From JBFWRK01 sp050248955 (lineage in GTDB: Bacteria > Actinomycetota > Acidimicrobiia > Acidimicrobiales > Ilumatobacteraceae), in the NCBI GenBank assembly GCA_050248955.1, contig JBFWRK010000006.1:1-64000 (forward strand): a stretch of 64,000 nucleotides of DNA. Reading direction: 5' to 3'. The notes beneath the pieces are model-generated. The model was not told the origin of the DNA, did no database searches, and saw only the letters and a list, made by a program, of their open reading frames with translations. Of this stretch, positions 33,643-42,657 are shown piece after piece. How positions within the stretch are numbered: position 1 is the first letter of the stretch; the number at the start of each line of letters is the position of its first letter. The position numbers were made by a program, and so were the translations under genes.

Positions 33643-34055
33643 GTGAATCGGAGCGGGTCCCCGTGACCGGAGGCGCCGCACGGGTGTCCATCGTGGCTGC
33701 CGACAGCATCGCCACCGTGGCGGCCACAGCGACGCTGCAGGAGGTCGCCGAGGAGCTGGTCAAGGACGAGGTCGGCCTGCTGGTCGTCGGATCGCGGCGT
33801 GACGTGTCGGGTGTGATCTCCGAACGGGACATCGTGCGCGCCATGGCCGCTGGAAAAGATCCCCGCACGACGTCGGTGGCCGAGGTGGCGAGCTCGCGAC
33901 TCGTGTGGTGCGACTCGACGGCGACGATCCACGAGGCGGCGGAGCTGATGATGGAGGAGTACGTGCGCCACGTCCTGCTCGAGAAGGACGGGCACCTGGT
34001 CGGCATCGTCTCCGCCCGCGACCTCCTCGGCGCCTACATCACCGACGCCGAGTAG
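33639..34055 (+). CDS. CBS-domain protein (paired CBS)
   Basis: 138 residues, GTG start. Two CBS repeats make up the whole protein: first, ATLQEVAEELVKDEVGLLVV and SGVISERDIVRAMAAG; second, ATIHEAAELMMEEYVRHVLL and LVGIVSARDLLGAY. Stand-alone CBS pairs bind adenosine nucleotides. It is the last gene of the LysR to CBS run and ends 35 bp before the convergent leuS stop. Confidence 0.93.
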   Translation: MSESERVPVTGGAARVSIVAADSIATVAATATLQEVAEELVKDEVGLLVVGSRRDVSGVISERDIVRAMAAGKDPRTTSVAEVASSRLVWCDSTATIHEAAELMMEEYVRHVLLEKDGHLVGIVSARDLLGAYITDAE

Positions 34056-34072
34056 TCCCCGCCCAGCCGCCG

Positions 34073-34089
34073 GCCGCCGAGTCGGCGGC
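34073..34089. terminator. Hairpin between convergent CBS gene and leuS
   Basis: GCCGCC / GGCGGC form a 6-bp stem around GAGTC; the stem can be read 8 bp long with a one-base loop. It fills most of the 35-bp gap between the two stops, so it may terminate both directions. No T-run. Confidence 0.5.
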
Positions 34090-34090
34090 G

Positions 34091-36940
34091 TCAGGCGACG
34101 ATGTTGACCATGCGGCCGGGGATGACGATGACCTTCTTCGGTGTCGAGCCGTTCAGGGCGCCGATCACCTTCGCGTCGGCCAACGCTGCCGCCTCGACCT
34201 CGTCGGGCGAGGCGTCCGCAGCGACCGTCACTCGGGAGCGCACCTTGCCGTTCACCTGCACCGGGTACTCGATCGTCTCCGCGACGAGCAGTGCCGGGTC
34301 GGCGATCGGGAACGGCTCGTAGGTCAACGACTGGTCGTGGCCGAGCAGCGTCCACAGCTCCTCGGCGAGGTGCGGGGTGAGCGGCGCGGCCATCAGCACG
34401 AGTGGCTCGGCGACGTCGCGCGTCAGCTCGGCCCCGCCGCTGGCGACCTTCGTCAGGTGGTTGTTGAGCTCGATCAGCTTCGCGATCGCGGTGTTGAACC
34501 GCAGTTGTTCGAAGTCGGACGACACGCCGTCGATCGTGCGGTGCAGGATCCGCAGGGTCTCGTTGTCCGCGGTGCCGTCGGCGACCCGCACGGCACCGGT
34601 CTCCTCGTCGACGAGGTTCCGCCACAGGCGCTGCAGGAAGCGGTACATGCCGACGATGTCGCGCGTGTTCCACGGCCGTGACGCGTCGAACGGACCCATC
34701 GCCATCTCGTAGAGGCGGAGCGTGTCGGCACCGTACTCGGCGTAGATGTCGTCGGGACCGACGGCGTTCTTCAGGCTCTTGCCCATCTTGCCGAACTCGA
34801 GCGTCACCGGCTTGCCGTCGTGGGTGAACGTGCCGTCGGGGTGCTCGACGACCTCCGTCGCCTCGACGTAGATGCCGCGGTCGTCCAGGTAGGCAGGTGC
34901 CTGGATGTATCCCTGGTTGAACAACCGGTAGTACGGCTCGCTCGACGAGACGTGACCGAGATCGAACAGGACCTTGTGCCAGAACCGCGCGTACAGGAGG
35001 TGCAGCACCGCGTGTTCGACGCCGCCGACGTACAGGTCGACGCCGCCCGGATGACCCGGCCCCTGCGGCCCCATCCAGTAGCGCTCGACGGCGGGGTCGA
35101 CGAAGCAGTTCTCGTTCGTCGGATCGAGGTAGCGCAGCTCGTACCAGCAGGAGCCGGCCCACTGCGGCATGACGTTCAGGTCGCGCCGGTACCGCTTCAG
35201 GCCGTCGCCGAGGTCGAGCTCGACGTGCGCCCACTCCTCGACGCGCCCGAGCGGCAGGTCGGGTTCCGACGAGGCGTCGTCCGGGTCGACGACACGGGGC
35301 CGGAAGTCGTCGAGTGGCGGCAGCGTGACCGGCAGCTGCGATGGGGGTAGCGCCCGTGGCATGTCCTGCTCGTCCCACACGATCGGGAACGGCTCACCCC
35401 AGTACCGCTGCCGCGCGAACAACCAGTCGCGCAGGCGGTAGTTGATCGTGCCCTCGCCATGCCCGTGAGCGGCGAGCCACTCGTTCGTCATCGCCTTCGC
35501 CTCGGCGACCGGCCGGTCGCCGTCGAGCGCCAGCGTGTCGTTCGTCGAGTTCACGAACGTGCCCTCCCCGACGTACGCCTCCGGCCAGGTCGACGTGTCG
35601 ATCGAGGGGGCGATGCCGTGCTGTTCGAACCACGCGTCCGGTGGTCGCTGCACGGCGACGATGTCGAGACCGAACGTGCGGGCGAACTCGAAGTCGCGGT
35701 GGTCGCCGGCCGGGACGGCCATGATCGCGCCGGTGCCGTAGCCCATGAGCACGTAGTCGGCGATCCACACCGGGATCGGCGCGCCGGTCAGTGGGTTGGT
35801 CGCGAAGGATCCCGTGAACACGCCGGTCTTCTCGCGCTCCTCGGCCTGGCGGGAGATGTCGCTCTTCGACTGCGCCGCGCGCTTGTAGGCAGCGACGGCG
35901 TCGGCCTGTTCCGGCACGGTCAGCACGTCGACGAGCGGGTGCTCGGGCGCGAGGACCATGAACGTGGCGCCGAACAGCGTGTCCGGACGCGTCGTGAACA
36001 CCTCGATCGGCTCGTGCTGCGTGTCGAACACGACCCGCGCCCCCTCGGAGCGACCGATCCAGTTGCGCTGCATCGTCTTGATCGAGTCGGTCCACTCGAG
36101 GCCGTCGAGATCGTCGACGAGCCGATCGGCGTAGGCGGTGATGCGCATCATCCACTGACGCATGTTCCGCTTGAACACGGGGAAGTTGCCGCGGTCGGAC
36201 CGACCGTCCGCGGTCACCTCTTCGTTGGCGAGCACCGTGCCGAGGCCAGGGCACCAGTTCACCGCGGCCTCGCTCACATACACGAGGCGCTGATCGTCGA
36301 TGTGGCGACGGCGATCGAGCTCGGACATCGCCGACCACGCCCGTCCGTCTCCCGGGGTGCGGGTGCCCGCCTCGAGCTCGGCGACGAGCTCGCTCACCGG
36401 CCGTGCTCGCCCCGCTCCTGCGTCGTACCAGGACTCGAAGATCTGCAGGAAGATCCACTGCGTCCATCGGTAGTAGCTCTCGTCGGTCGTCGCGATCGAC
36501 CGCCGCTGGTCGTGCGCCAGCCCGAGCCGACGCAGCTGCCGCCGGTACGTCGCGATGTTCTCCTCCGTGCGCACCCGCGGGTGCGTGCCGGTGTCGATCG
36601 CGTACTGCTCCGCGGGCAGGCCGAACGCGTCGTACCCGATCGCGTGCAGCACGTTGTAGCCCTTCATCCGCCGGAAGCGCCCGAACACGTCCGTGCCGAT
36701 GTACCCGAGCGGGTGGCCCACGTGGAGGCCCGAGCCGGAGGGGTACGGGAACATGTCGAGGAGGAACAGCTTCTCGCGGCCGCCCAGCGCGTCCGGATCT
36801 GCCAGCGGCCCTGCCGGGTTCGGTGCCTCGAACGTACGGCGATCGTCCCAGAAGTCCTGCCAGCGCGCTTCGATGGTGGCAGCGAGCGCGGCGGAGTACC
36901 GATGGGCGGGCGTGTCTCGGTCGGGGGCGTTGTCGGCCAT
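34091..36940 (-). CDS. leuS: Leucyl-tRNA synthetase
   Basis: 949 residues, class I synthetase charging tRNA-Leu. The HIGH motif is MFPYPSGSGLHVGHPLGYI (about 64-82), and KMSKS appears as KMGKSLKN (about 717-724), the form common in actinobacterial LeuS. VNWCPGLGTVLANEEV belongs to the zinc-domain region, and the editing domain shows TTRPDTLFGATFMVLAPEHPL. The C-terminal anticodon-binding and LeuS-specific domains are present (AAPLTPHLAEELW, QVNGKVRSRVTV). Stand-alone; start is the ATG at 36938-36940. No T-box-like leader was recognised. Confidence 0.97.
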   Translation of the reverse strand: MADNAPDRDTPAHRYSAALAATIEARWQDFWDDRRTFEAPNPAGPLADPDALGGREKLFLLDMFPYPSGSGLHVGHPLGYIGTDVFGRFRRMKGYNVLHAIGYDAFGLPAEQYAIDTGTHPRVRTEENIATYRRQLRRLGLAHDQRRSIATTDESYYRWTQWIFLQIFESWYDAGAGRARPVSELVAELEAGTRTPGDGRAWSAMSELDRRRHIDDQRLVYVSEAAVNWCPGLGTVLANEEVTADGRSDRGNFPVFKRNMRQWMMRITAYADRLVDDLDGLEWTDSIKTMQRNWIGRSEGARVVFDTQHEPIEVFTTRPDTLFGATFMVLAPEHPLVDVLTVPEQADAVAAYKRAAQSKSDISRQAEEREKTGVFTGSFATNPLTGAPIPVWIADYVLMGYGTGAIMAVPAGDHRDFEFARTFGLDIVAVQRPPDAWFEQHGIAPSIDTSTWPEAYVGEGTFVNSTNDTLALDGDRPVAEAKAMTNEWLAAHGHGEGTINYRLRDWLFARQRYWGEPFPIVWDEQDMPRALPPSQLPVTLPPLDDFRPRVVDPDDASSEPDLPLGRVEEWAHVELDLGDGLKRYRRDLNVMPQWAGSCWYELRYLDPTNENCFVDPAVERYWMGPQGPGHPGGVDLYVGGVEHAVLHLLYARFWHKVLFDLGHVSSSEPYYRLFNQGYIQAPAYLDDRGIYVEATEVVEHPDGTFTHDGKPVTLEFGKMGKSLKNAVGPDDIYAEYGADTLRLYEMAMGPFDASRPWNTRDIVGMYRFLQRLWRNLVDEETGAVRVADGTADNETLRILHRTIDGVSSDFEQLRFNTAIAKLIELNNHLTKVASGGAELTRDVAEPLVLMAAPLTPHLAEELWTLLGHDQSLTYEPFPIADPALLVAETIEYPVQVNGKVRSRVTVAADASPDEVEAAALADAKVIGALNGSTPKKVIVIPGRMVNIVA

Positions 36941-37089
36941 CGCCGAGGAACTCTACGAGGCAGGGGGTTCAAGACCGCTCCCGATCGTCCTCCGTGGGGA
37001 CCCTTCGTCCCTGGCGCGACCGGGAGTTGCGGCGCACACTGAGTGGGTTGTACCGAGGCGTCCACGCGCCCGAACCGATTGGAAGGAAG

Positions 37090-37533
37090 ATGAACGCTGC
37101 CCCGAAGAGCCCGCATCGACCGCGCGTCCCGCCCCTTCACCACCCGGTCGTCGTCGAGCACGCCGCCAAGCGGGCCGCGCATCTGCAATTGCGTGTCGCG
37201 GACAGGATCACCGCGTTCGCCGGGTCGATGCCGTTCGTCTATGTCCACATCCTCGCGTTCACGGTGTGGATGCTGTTCGCCGAGTCCGCTCCATGGCCGA
37301 AGCTCACGCTGATCGTCTCGCTCGAGGCGATCTTCCTGTCGACGTTCGTGATGATCGGCCAGAACCGCCAGGGCGAGTTTCAGCGCGCGAAGGCGGACCA
37401 CGACTTCGCGACGGAGGCGGAGGAGCTACGACTCAACACCGAATTGACGCGGACGATCCACGCGTTGACGAGCGAGATCCACCGGCGTGTCGTCGACCCA
37501 CCGGCAGCGACGACGGTGAGCATCGAGACGTGA
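37090..37533 (+). CDS. DUF1003 family membrane protein
   Basis: 147 residues from the ATG at 37090, with GGAAGGA immediately upstream. Cytosolic N-terminus, then RVADRITAFAGSMPFVYVHI and the second helix LTLIVSLEAIFLSTFVMIGQNRQ are DUF1003 signatures (two membrane helices and the invariant QNRQ end), followed by a long amphipathic helix with D..FATEAEELRLNTEL. Role unknown; sometimes linked to Mg2+ or stress phenotypes in annotation only. The stop overlaps the lipid-kinase start (GTGA). Confidence 0.92.
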   Translation: MNAAPKSPHRPRVPPLHHPVVVEHAAKRAAHLQLRVADRITAFAGSMPFVYVHILAFTVWMLFAESAPWPKLTLIVSLEAIFLSTFVMIGQNRQGEFQRAKADHDFATEAEELRLNTELTRTIHALTSEIHRRVVDPPAATTVSIET

Positions 37534-38465
37534 GTCCCGACCGCGCCACCGTTGACCGGGCGTCGCGTTCGCTGAACCCAGTGCTGATCGTCAACCCGCG
37601 ATCCGGCGGCGGCAAAGCCGCACGCAGCGATCTCGTCGCGCAGTGCCGCGCTCGGGGGATCGAGCCGATCGTGTTCGAGCCCGGTGAGGACCTGTCGGCG
37701 ATCGCGGAGGCAGCGATCCGTGACGGTGCCGGCGTCATCGGCATGGCGGGCGGCGACGGATCACAATCCACCGTCGCCGCAGTCGCCACGCAGCGCGGCG
37801 TGCCGTTCGTGTGCATCCCCGCCGGCACGCGCAACCACTTCGCGCTCGACATCGGGGTCGACGTCCGCGACGTCGTCGGTGCGCTCGACGCCTTCCTCCA
37901 CGACGACGAGCGTCGGATCGACATCGGCCGCGTCAACGGACGCGTGTTCGTCAACAACGTCGCCATGGGCGTCTACGGCGCGGTGGTCCAGTCGCCGGAG
38001 TACCGCGACAACAAGGTCCGCACCACGATCCGGATGCTGCCCGGCCTGATCGGTCCCGACGCCGCGCCGTTCGACCTCCGCTTCCAGATGCCCGGCGGCC
38101 GCGAGCAGCGCAGCGCGGTCCTGCTCATCGTTTCGAACAACCCCTACGGCATCGGCCTCCGGCCGCGACGCGAGACGAGAGGTCGCCTCGACGCGGGTGT
38201 GCTCGGCGTCATCGCCCTCACCGGTCCGCCGCCGAACGGCGCGGACGAGTGGACGACGCCGGTGTTCCGTGTCGACTCCGGCACGACCGTCGCACTCGGC
38301 ATCGATGGTGAGAGCGTCGAAATGGAGCCGCCGCTCGTGTTCGAGTGCGTTCCGCAGGCCCTGACGATCCGTGTCCCGATTCGCCGGTCCCGCATCACAC
38401 CGGTCGGCGCGAGACCTCGGAGCGTTGTTCCCAGATCGTCGTTCCGCATCTCTGGACCGGACTGA
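37530..38465 (+). CDS. Diacylglycerol/lipid kinase family protein
   Basis: 311 residues from the GTG at 37530, which overlaps the DUF1003 stop by 4 bases. Catalytic-domain landmarks: PVLIVNPRSGGGKAAR near the N-terminus, GVIGMAGGDGSQSTVAAV (the GGDG nucleotide loop), CIPAGTRNHFALDIG (usually GTxNDFA; here RNHFA), and FVNNVAMGVYG. These are shared by DagK/YegS/BmrU lipid kinases that phosphorylate diacylglycerol, sphingosine-like or related lipids with ATP. Lipid substrate not determined. Confidence 0.9.
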   Translation: MSPDRATVDRASRSLNPVLIVNPRSGGGKAARSDLVAQCRARGIEPIVFEPGEDLSAIAEAAIRDGAGVIGMAGGDGSQSTVAAVATQRGVPFVCIPAGTRNHFALDIGVDVRDVVGALDAFLHDDERRIDIGRVNGRVFVNNVAMGVYGAVVQSPEYRDNKVRTTIRMLPGLIGPDAAPFDLRFQMPGGREQRSAVLLIVSNNPYGIGLRPRRETRGRLDAGVLGVIALTGPPPNGADEWTTPVFRVDSGTTVALGIDGESVEMEPPLVFECVPQALTIRVPIRRSRITPVGARPRSVVPRSSFRISGPD

Positions 38466-38494
38466 CGTGACTGACCTCGTCGTGGAGCGGCGCC

Positions 38495-41296
38495 GTGTCG
38501 GGCGGGACTGATCCCGTAGAGCTGGCGGATGCAGCCATCGAAATCGTGGGCCGTGTCGACGAACGGGCGCGCATCGACGCGCTGCTCGACGGTGCAGCGA
38601 CGGGATCGAGTGGCGTCGTCGTCGTTGCCGGACCACCGGGCATCGGGAAGTCCGCGCTGCTCGACTACGCGGTGAAGCGAGCCGCGCCGTTCCGCATCCT
38701 GCGGGTCGCGGGCGTCGAGTCGGAGATGGCCTTCGGGTACGCCGGCGTGCACCAACTTGTCCGTCCGATCCTCGACCACATCGGAGACCTTGCCGACCCT
38801 CAGCGCAACGCACTCGAGGCCGCGCTCGGCCGGGTCGAGCACGCGCAGTTCGACCCGTTCGTCGTCGCGTTGGCGGTGCTGAGCCTGCTCGGCGAGGCCG
38901 CTCGAGCCCAGCCGGTGTTGGCGGTCGTCGACGACGCGCAGTGGTTGGACGACGAGTCGGCAACGGTGATCGCGTTCGTCGCCCGCCGGCTCCAGGCCGA
39001 GAGCGTGGCGATGCTCGTCGCCGTCCGCGAAACGCCCGATCACCGAATCGGGTTCGAACGATTGCCACGCCTCCATGTCGATGGGTTGTCCGCAGCCGAC
39101 GCGCGTGCCCTCGTCGCGTCGGCGGCGGGCGGCGTCCTCGCCGATGCCGTCGCCGACCACATCGTCGCTGCATCCGGTGGTAACCCGCTGGCGCTCGTCG
39201 AGCTGCCGAAGGCGCTGACCGAAGAGCAGCTGCGGGGTGCGGTGCCGCTGCCTGACCCACTGCCGATCGGGCCACACCTGTCGACCGTCTTCACCCCGCG
39301 CCTGAGCGCCCTGACCGCCCCTGCGCAGACGGCGCTCCTCCTCGCCGCCGCCGAGCAGATGGGTGATCTGCTCCTGCTCCGGCGCGCCGCGAGCACGATG
39401 GCGGGGCTCGCGTGGGACGAGGCCGCGATGGAGGCGGAAGCAAGCGAGCTGGTGAGGTTCGAACCATCGGTGAGATTCCGCCACCCGCTCGTGCGGTCTG
39501 CCGTGTACTACGCCGCGCCCCCTGCGCAGCGCCGCCATGTTCACGCCGCGCTCGCCGGCGTGTTGGACGGCGCCGACGACATCGACCGGCGCGCGTGGCA
39601 CCTCGGAGCCGGGACAATCGAGCCCGACGAGCAGGTCGCGCGTACGCTGGAGGCGTCGGCGGAGCGCGCCCGGCGCCGGGGCGGCTTGTCGGTCGCGGCG
39701 GACTACCTGTACCGGGCCGCCGAACTGACGCCGTCCCCGGAGCGGGCCACGGCCAGAATGCTCGAAGCCGCCCGCGCCGAGCTCACCGCCGGTCACGTAC
39801 TCCGAGCGAAAGAGATCCTCGGTCGTGCGGCGGTGCGCCCGTTCGACGGACGCGTGCATGCAGATGCGGCGTGGACTGAGGCGTTGGTCCAGCTCATCGG
39901 CGGGCACGGGCGTGAGGCGGCGGGGTTGTTGGCCGACGTGTTGCCGATCCTCGACGCCGAGGACCGCGAGCTCGTGGCAGGCGCGAGCGTGGCTGCGGTC
40001 GCTGCGGCGCTCGCCGCCGGCCACCTCGTCGACGAGACCACGCGCCGAGCGATCGCAACCGGCGTCTCGGGGCTCAGCGCGAGCACGGAACTACCCACGA
40101 TGGTGGCACGGCTCGTCGATGCCGTCGCGGCTCGATGGACCAAAGGCCACACGGCGTGCGCAGCGCTTCGTGGCGTCGTCACCGCGATGGCGGAGCAGCC
40201 TCGGCGCATCGAGGAGACCGTCGGCCATCACCTCCACGTCGTGTTCTACGACATCGTCCTCGCCGCCGCTGAGCTGCTCGATGACCGCGCCTGGGACGAC
40301 TTGACGCACGCCTGGGTCCAGATCGCCCGGCGAACCGGTGCGCTGACGGCACTCCCGCTCGCCCTGAGCTCCCTCAGCTGGCTCGAGGTGCTGCAGGGTC
40401 GCTTCGGCTCCGCCGCCTCGCATCTGGCCGAGATCGACGACCTCGTGTCGCTCACCGGCATTCGCGGCCTGCTCGGCGCACCCGCACCCGCGACGGTCCT
40501 CCGCGAGGCGTGGCAGGGGAACGAGGAGGCGACTCGCACGGCCGTGCGGCGGATGATGCGCGACGCGCACGACCGCGGCTTGGGTATCGGCCTCGACCAC
40601 GGCTACGCCGCGCTCACGGTCCTCGAGCTCGGCGCCGGCCGCTACGAGGCGGCCTTGCGCGTCGCGCTGCGCGTCGCCGATCACGATGCCATCCCGCTGG
40701 GCGTGCTCGGCCTGGCCGACCTCGTCGAGGCCGCCGTGCGTTCCGGTCATCTCGAACACGTGCCGCCGGCGCTCGAGCGACTGACCGACTGCGCCGCGAC
40801 GTCGGGAACGCCGTGGGCGCGAGGCGCGCTGGCGCGAGCGAGCGCGATCGCTGCGACGGGCGATGAGGCCGATGAGCACTTCGCCGTCGCGCTCGTCGAG
40901 CTGTCGCAGTGCTCGATCGTCACCGACGTCGCGCGCACACAGCTCGCATACGGCGAGTGGCTGCGACGGGCGCGCCGGAAAAGGGAGGCACGTTCGGCCC
41001 TCGACGAGGCCTGCGATGTCTTCGAGACGCTCGGGGCGGCCGGCTTCGCCGCCCGAGCCCGAGCGGAGCTGGCGGCGACGGGCGCGCACGTTCGACTTCG
41101 CTCGGCAGCGCCAGAAGTCCTGACGCCGCAGGAGGCGCAGATCGCCCGGCTTGCCGCTGCCGGCGAGCGGAACCATGACATCGCCGCTCAGCTGTTCATC
41201 ACGACGAGCACCGTCGAGTACCACCTCCGCAAGGTGTTCACGAAGCTGGGCGTGAGCTCGCGCACGCAGCTCGCCCGGGTCGACCTGCCGTCGTAA
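38495..41296 (+). CDS. LuxR-family regulator with N-terminal AAA ATPase (LAL type)
   Basis: 933 residues, GTG at 38495 with GGAGC about 8 bases upstream. Walker A GPPGIGKS at 46-53, Walker B-like VLAVVDDAQWLDDES at about 140-155, then a long helical tetratricopeptide-like region (about 330-850). A C-terminal LuxR helix-turn-helix follows (LTPQEAQIARLAAAGERNHD, FITTSTVEYHLRKVFTKLGV). This is the LAL (MalT-like) layout of large ATP- and ligand-controlled activators. No obvious target operon; the next genes downstream are the coiled-coil/HdeD pair. Confidence 0.93.
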   Translation: MSGGTDPVELADAAIEIVGRVDERARIDALLDGAATGSSGVVVVAGPPGIGKSALLDYAVKRAAPFRILRVAGVESEMAFGYAGVHQLVRPILDHIGDLADPQRNALEAALGRVEHAQFDPFVVALAVLSLLGEAARAQPVLAVVDDAQWLDDESATVIAFVARRLQAESVAMLVAVRETPDHRIGFERLPRLHVDGLSAADARALVASAAGGVLADAVADHIVAASGGNPLALVELPKALTEEQLRGAVPLPDPLPIGPHLSTVFTPRLSALTAPAQTALLLAAAEQMGDLLLLRRAASTMAGLAWDEAAMEAEASELVRFEPSVRFRHPLVRSAVYYAAPPAQRRHVHAALAGVLDGADDIDRRAWHLGAGTIEPDEQVARTLEASAERARRRGGLSVAADYLYRAAELTPSPERATARMLEAARAELTAGHVLRAKEILGRAAVRPFDGRVHADAAWTEALVQLIGGHGREAAGLLADVLPILDAEDRELVAGASVAAVAAALAAGHLVDETTRRAIATGVSGLSASTELPTMVARLVDAVAARWTKGHTACAALRGVVTAMAEQPRRIEETVGHHLHVVFYDIVLAAAELLDDRAWDDLTHAWVQIARRTGALTALPLALSSLSWLEVLQGRFGSAASHLAEIDDLVSLTGIRGLLGAPAPATVLREAWQGNEEATRTAVRRMMRDAHDRGLGIGLDHGYAALTVLELGAGRYEAALRVALRVADHDAIPLGVLGLADLVEAAVRSGHLEHVPPALERLTDCAATSGTPWARGALARASAIAATGDEADEHFAVALVELSQCSIVTDVARTQLAYGEWLRRARRKREARSALDEACDVFETLGAAGFAARARAELAATGAHVRLRSAAPEVLTPQEAQIARLAAAGERNHDIAAQLFITTSTVEYHLRKVFTKLGVSSRTQLARVDLPS

Positions 41297-41398
41297 CGAC
41301 GCCGAACTCCGGCTCGAGACTGGGGTTTTCGTGGATTCGCTCGGACCACCCTCTGTCATACCTTCGTCTCGTCAACAACACGAGAAACGGAGGAAGCC

Positions 41399-41881
41399 AT
41401 GAAGAAGCTTTCACAGTCCCTGGAGACATTGAGCGTCAGGGTGAAGAACCTCGAAGACTCGGCCACCGCGGCATTCGAAGCGGACCGCGCCAAGCTCGAG
41501 CAGCGACGCCGCGAGATCGACACCGCCCTCACCGCCGACCGCGACGAGTTCGAATCGGCGGTCCGTGAGGCCGCGGACGCCGGGCGTTCGTGGTGGAACG
41601 AGACCACCGACGCGCTCGCCCGGCCGATCCGCGAGTTGCGGAACCGGCACGAACAGCGACAGTCCGAACACGAGCTCCACCGGGCGAGGCGCATCGCCGA
41701 CGCCGCCGAGGAGGACGCCGCCGTGGCCATCGAGATCGCCACACACTGGCTCAACATCGCCGAATACGCCGTCATCGACGCGACCCTCGCGCGGATGGCC
41801 GCCGACGACCTGGCCATGGCTGCCGAAGAGTCGGCTGGCGAGAACGAGCCGGCGCAGGTCGCGGGAGGTGTGTCGTCATGA
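41399..41881 (+). CDS. Alpha-helical coiled-coil protein upstream of HdeD
   Basis: 160 residues, ATG at 41399 after GGAGGAAG. Almost entirely charged helix (SVRVKNLEDSATAAFEADRA, KLEQRRREIDTALTADRDEF), with strong coiled-coil character and no membrane segment. No family is recognised. The stop overlaps the start of the HdeD-type gene (ATGA), so the two are coupled and may form one stress-response module; this inference rests on context only. Confidence 0.8.
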   Translation: MKKLSQSLETLSVRVKNLEDSATAAFEADRAKLEQRRREIDTALTADRDEFESAVREAADAGRSWWNETTDALARPIRELRNRHEQRQSEHELHRARRIADAAEEDAAVAIEIATHWLNIAEYAVIDATLARMAADDLAMAAEESAGENEPAQVAGGVSS

Positions 41882-42459
41882 GGAACTACCTCGGCAGTCC
41901 GCGACGCCTCGCCCTTCGTGGTGTGGCCGCGATCCTCTTCGGCATCGCCACGCTGGTCTGGCCCGACGTCACCCTCTGGGCACTCGTCGTGCTCTGGGGC
42001 GCCTACGCACTGGTCGACGGAACTGTCGCGCTGACCAGTGCGTTCACTGATCGGTACCTGCTCCATCGCGGCTGGGTCGCAGCGTCCGGCGTCAGCGGCA
42101 TCGTCGCCGGTGCCATGACCTTCGTCTGGCCGGGCATCACCGCACTCGCCCTGCTCTTCGTGATCGCAGCGTGGTCGCTCGTCAACGGCGTCTCGCTCAT
42201 CGCGATCGCAGTCAGGGAACGCAAGCGGCTCACCGGTGAATGGGTCATCGCACTCGACGGGATCCTGTCGGTGCTCCTCGGCGTCGTGCTGATCATCACC
42301 CCCGGCGCGGGAGCGCTGGCGATCACATGGGCGATCGGCTGGTGGGCCTGCCTGTCCGGCGGTGCCTCACTGTGGATGGCGTGGATCGTCCACCACGAAC
42401 TCCGCGGCAGCAACACTCGTCAGTTCGGGCGAGGCTCGCACGCCCACGCCGTCAGCTGA
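41878..42459 (+). CDS. HdeD family acid-stress membrane protein
   Basis: 193 residues from the ATG at 41878, which overlaps the upstream stop. Six hydrophobic segments occur in three pairs, including RGVAAILFGIATLVWPDVTL, ALVVLWGAYALVDGTVAL and GVSGIVAGAMTFVWPGITAL. The repeated FGI/W-P pattern is typical of HdeD/DUF308 proteins. E. coli HdeD is linked to acid resistance; the biochemical role is not known. Confidence 0.9.
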   Translation: MRNYLGSPRRLALRGVAAILFGIATLVWPDVTLWALVVLWGAYALVDGTVALTSAFTDRYLLHRGWVAASGVSGIVAGAMTFVWPGITALALLFVIAAWSLVNGVSLIAIAVRERKRLTGEWVIALDGILSVLLGVVLIITPGAGALAITWAIGWWACLSGGASLWMAWIVHHELRGSNTRQFGRGSHAHAVS

Positions 42460-42657
42460 GTCCACACGCGTTCGGGCTCCGCTCGCTCACACGACACCCC
42501 ACGCCGATGGCGCCGCTCGCGGCCCTCGGCGTGGAGGCGCGCATTTCGAACCCGTACACCTGCTCGGTAGGAGGGGTCGAAGCCCCCCGCTCCGTTGCCG
42601 ACCCACTACGGTTCGTCCGTCGTCGCTGCACCGTCTGGGTGGGGAGAGCCGAGGGAG
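42460..42657. other. 198-bp gap before the FAAL gene
   Basis: No gene is supported. It contains an 8-bp inverted repeat CACGCCGA (42500-42507) / TCGGCGTG (42526-42533), plausibly a terminator for the HdeD gene, and presumably the promoter of the downstream ligase. No clear promoter hexamers. Confidence 0.4.

Noticed and set aside
42481..42600. tRNA-like or small RNA element in the gap before the FAAL gene
   Set aside because: An 8-bp inverted repeat is present but no cloverleaf or conserved RNA pattern could be built.
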